A stretch of 6,590 nucleotides of DNA from positions 1-6,590 of the forward strand of contig CAZHIC010000063.1 of NCBI GenBank assembly GCA_964532405.1, read 5' to 3'. Below, piece by piece: positions 6,001 to 6,590 of this stretch. The translations under genes and the position numbers were made by a program. Within the stretch, counting starts at the first letter, position 1, and every line of letters begins with the position of its first letter. Source of the stretch: PALSA-1006 sp964532405. GTDB lineage: Bacteria; Pseudomonadota; Gammaproteobacteria; Burkholderiales; Gallionellaceae. Under the pieces are notes generated by a model, which worked only from the letters and a program-made list of their open reading frames with translations, did no database searches and was not told the DNA's origin.

Positions 6001-6590
6001 GGATGCGCCGTTCCAGATTTCTGGAAGCGGTGGCGATTGCCGCCGGACGCGCGCAGGAGTACGACACAAGCAATCAGTCCGGCGCGGATGAAGTGACCGT
6101 CAAGCCGCCGACCCGCGAGGAGACGCGCCAGCAAGGCCATTTGATTTTGATCGCCGAAGACAACGAGATCAACCAGAAAGTCATCCAGAAACAGCTCGCG
6201 CTGCTCGGACAAGCGTCCGATATTGCCAACAATGGCCGCGAGGCGCTGCAACGCTGGCAGAGCGGCGACTACGGCATCCTGCTCACCGATTTGCACATGC
6301 CGGTGATGGATGGTTGTCAACTGACCGCCGCCATCCGCGCCGCCGAATCCGGCAAGGCTCGCATCCCCATCATCGCCTTTACCGCCAACGCGCTCAAGGG
6401 CGAAGCCGAACATTGCCTCGAAGTGGGCATGGACGATTATCTGAGCAAGCCGGTACGGCTGGCGGATTTGCAAGCCATGCTGGAAAAATGGCTGCCGGTG
6501 GTGGCTGAAGAGCAGAGGGAAAGTAGCGTTTCTACCCCCTCCCTAGCCCTCCCCCTGCAAGGGGGAGGGAATGTGGTGGTGGACGTGAAC
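3027..6590 (+). CDS. Hybrid sensor histidine kinase (GAF-PAS-HisKA-HATPase-REC-REC), 3' end beyond window
   Basis: 1188 codons stay open to the window edge. Residues are counted from ATG 2881 with the frameshift repaired. Residues 39-188 form a probably helical periplasmic sensor region (LDEVLTMSARMAAATGD); TM2 is about 189-210; a coiled coil follows to about 268. A GAF domain spans about 269-437 and PAS about 454-571 (ITGWNAAAQRLFGY). HisKA holds the phosphorylated His617 in MSHEIRTPMNG. The HATPase domain shows the N box NLAGNAIKF (Asn734), G1 box DNGIGI (Asp812), F box LFTPFTQAD and G2 box GGTGLGLAI. The first receiver (about 931-1059) lacks the switch Thr and conserved Lys. The second (about 1087-1206) is canonical, with acid pair ED, Asp1137, Thr1168 and Lys1190. 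Signal should pass periplasm to His617 to Asp1137, perhaps onward to an HPt domain beyond the edge. TGA at 3021-3023 closes this frame upstream, and ATG 3027 has no ribosome binding site, so the true start is probably 2881. Repeats inserted in frame lengthen the protein. The ligand is unknown. Confidence 0.92.
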   Translation, partial: MAGKHIALTEDIGHIMLLDEVLTMSARMAAATGDFSYETRYDLFDPQLTVEIDEVRVLLSHTEIALFVGETDEANLALVKLERQAFALAHQGRRQQATALLLSDEYLSLKKIYAGGMEKTVHAATGLIEQETRQLRSLSLWLAVANVVGILSLLVAWFFAARSARSWAAERGETEDALREAHEQLEVRVAQRTAELLNTNAELKHEVDERALAEATIRRLNQLYNLLSQCNQAVVRCTDEGELFAQVCRAAVQCGGFKMAWIGLVDEASQRVVPLACYGEGVEYLDDLQLSVDGGSPFGRGLTGTSLRENRPYWCQDFMRDPFTAPWQESGARFGWGSAAALPLRRNGVAIGAFRLYSGAANAFDEAARKLLVEMAENISFALHNFAHEAQRKKAETSLAESEQHFRAVTESASDAMLTADSSGHITGWNAAAQRLFGYTGADIIGQSLTVLMPERFRNPHRAALARVAAGGVPHVIGKTVELAGLRQGGSKFPLELSLGQWRTADGLFFSAIVRDISERKQAEAAVRQLNAELESKVLARTAELEHARLEAEQANRAKSAFLATMSHEIRTPMNGVIGMIDVLQQTSLRGPQIEMSNIIHDSAFALLAIIDDILDFSKIEAGKFQVDCVTMDVADVVEGVCDTLARVAENKAVELTLFTDPTIPAAVLGDPARLRQVLVNLAGNAIKFSSGQDSQGKVSVRALLVASTPDEHGRFPLLNPLEIPSPQSSPASGRGGEREKQLSISESLRDVKQILLEFRILDNGIGIDQEAQARLFTPFTQADSSTTRSFGGTGLGLAISGQLVNMMGGEITLNSELGKGSLFSVRMPFDLPQEQLDAGRDQLNSPAKPSLSPARGKARMGVSTAEDSVSTRSLALRGDLVAGLSCLVVGDAASLSDNLAAYLVHGGASVERVPDVVSAQEWITRQWIASHLPGLCVVVIDTAGVNPPLDELRAAVRTQPGLDGRFVIVGRGGRRWGHVEEAGLVMLDADGMRRSRFLEAVAIAAGRAQEYDTSNQSGADEVTVKPPTREETRQQGHLILIAEDNEINQKVIQKQLALLGQASDIANNGREALQRWQSGDYGILLTDLHMPVMDGCQLTAAIRAAESGKARIPIIAFTANALKGEAEHCLEVGMDDYLSKPVRLADLQAMLEKWLPVVAEEQRESSVSTPSLALPLQGGGNVVVDVN
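5175..5237 (+). repeat. REP-like palindromic element R1, inside the kinase ATPase domain
   Basis: The head CCTCAATCCTCT occurs twice (5180-5191 and 5205-5216, period 25). The second copy runs into a 10-bp perfect hairpin: TCCTCTCCCG (5211-5220), loop CAAG, CGGGAGAGGA (5225-5234). This type of element (CCCTCACC...CCTCTCCCGCAAGCGGGAGAGG) is familiar as a dispersed repeat in proteobacterial genomes. It is read in the kinase frame as IPSPQSSPASGRGGER and contains no stop in any of the three forward frames. It lies between the N box and the G1 box of the HATPase domain, which are 78 residues apart here rather than the roughly 35-40 I would expect. Confidence 0.85.
5577..5618 (-). repeat. REP-like palindromic element R2, inverted copy in kinase linker
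   Basis: The hairpin CTTTCCCC (5580-5587) / GGGGGAAG (5593-5600) has one T-G wobble and closes on TGCA. It is followed by GCTAGGATGGGGGTTAGC. The reverse complement begins GCTAACCCCCATCCTAGCC and then enters the hairpin, the same head-plus-hairpin layout as R4, so R2 is a family member in opposite orientation. It is read in the kinase frame as SLSPARGKARMGVS. Confidence 0.75.
5631..5665 (+). repeat. REP-like element R3, partial copy in kinase linker
   Basis: Positions 5631-5658 match R4 positions 6525-6552 at 25 of 28 bases (AGCGT-TCTACCC-CTCCCT-GCCCTCC). The hairpin arm after it is degraded to GAGGGGAC. R3 sits 12 bases after R2 and faces the other way, so R2 and R3 form a head-to-head pair. 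It encodes SVSTRSLALRGD, nearly the same peptide as R4 encodes in the same frame (SVSTPSLAL). Confidence 0.75.
6525..6570 (+). repeat. REP-like palindromic element R4, after the second receiver
   Basis: The most complete copy: the head AGCGTTTCTACCCCCTCCCT and TAG lead into a 10-bp perfect hairpin, CCCTCCCCCT (6547-6556), loop GCA, AGGGGGAGGG (6560-6569). It is read in frame as SVSTPSLALPLQGGG, directly after the end of the canonical receiver domain, and the frame stays open to the window edge. Whether more protein domain follows cannot be seen. Confidence 0.85.

Noticed and set aside
5175..6570. CRISPR array or satellite made of the palindromic repeats
   Set aside because: Copies are unevenly spaced, differently oriented and lie inside a continuous coding frame with recognisable receiver domains between them; there are no spacers of uniform length.

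Overview
The window looks like a chromosomal segment of a betaproteobacterium. This is inferred from the adjacent recO-pdxJ pair, the moderately GC-rich coding sequence and the dispersed CCCTC...GAGGG palindromes; a Nitrosomonadales/Gallionellaceae-like host is plausible but unproven. It falls into three zones.

Zone 1 (1-1192) is a graveyard. On the minus strand there is a transposase remnant with an internal deletion (5-292). It abuts, on the plus strand, the C-terminal half of a VOC/4-hydroxyphenylpyruvate-dioxygenase-like gene that has lost its N-terminus and carries an in-frame TAA (about 301-765). Then come a 6-bp tandem repeat (GGACTG x5, 817-846) and a 30-codon stub of an FAD/NAD(P)-binding oxidoreductase (873-965). 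The 227 bp before recO hold only a short palindrome (1014-1031) and a probable weak promoter.

Zone 2 (1193-2636) holds two intact housekeeping genes, recO (recombinational repair) and pdxJ (pyridoxal phosphate synthesis). They overlap by 8 nt and are surely co-transcribed. Neighbours often found beside them in related bacteria (rnc-era upstream, acpS downstream) are absent from the window.

Zone 3 (2637-6590) is a signalling locus. An extended -10 promoter and a strong ribosome binding site lead into a 46-codon unknown ORF (2739-2879). One base later begins a very large membrane-bound hybrid sensor histidine kinase, which runs off the right edge still open. Its order is TM1, periplasmic helical region, TM2, coiled coil, GAF, PAS, HisKA, HATPase, degenerate receiver, canonical receiver. 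One -1 frameshift at an A5 run (3023-3027) separates the TM1 piece (2881-3045) from the remaining 1188 open codons (3027-6590).

The most striking observation is that the kinase coding sequence contains four copies or partial copies of a dispersed palindromic (REP-like) DNA repeat. All are read through in frame and all lie in tolerant places: a beta-hairpin turn inside the ATPase domain, the linker between ATPase and first receiver, and the tail after the second receiver. This resembles the coding-sequence-invading palindromic elements known from Rickettsia, here in a signalling protein of an unrelated bacterium.
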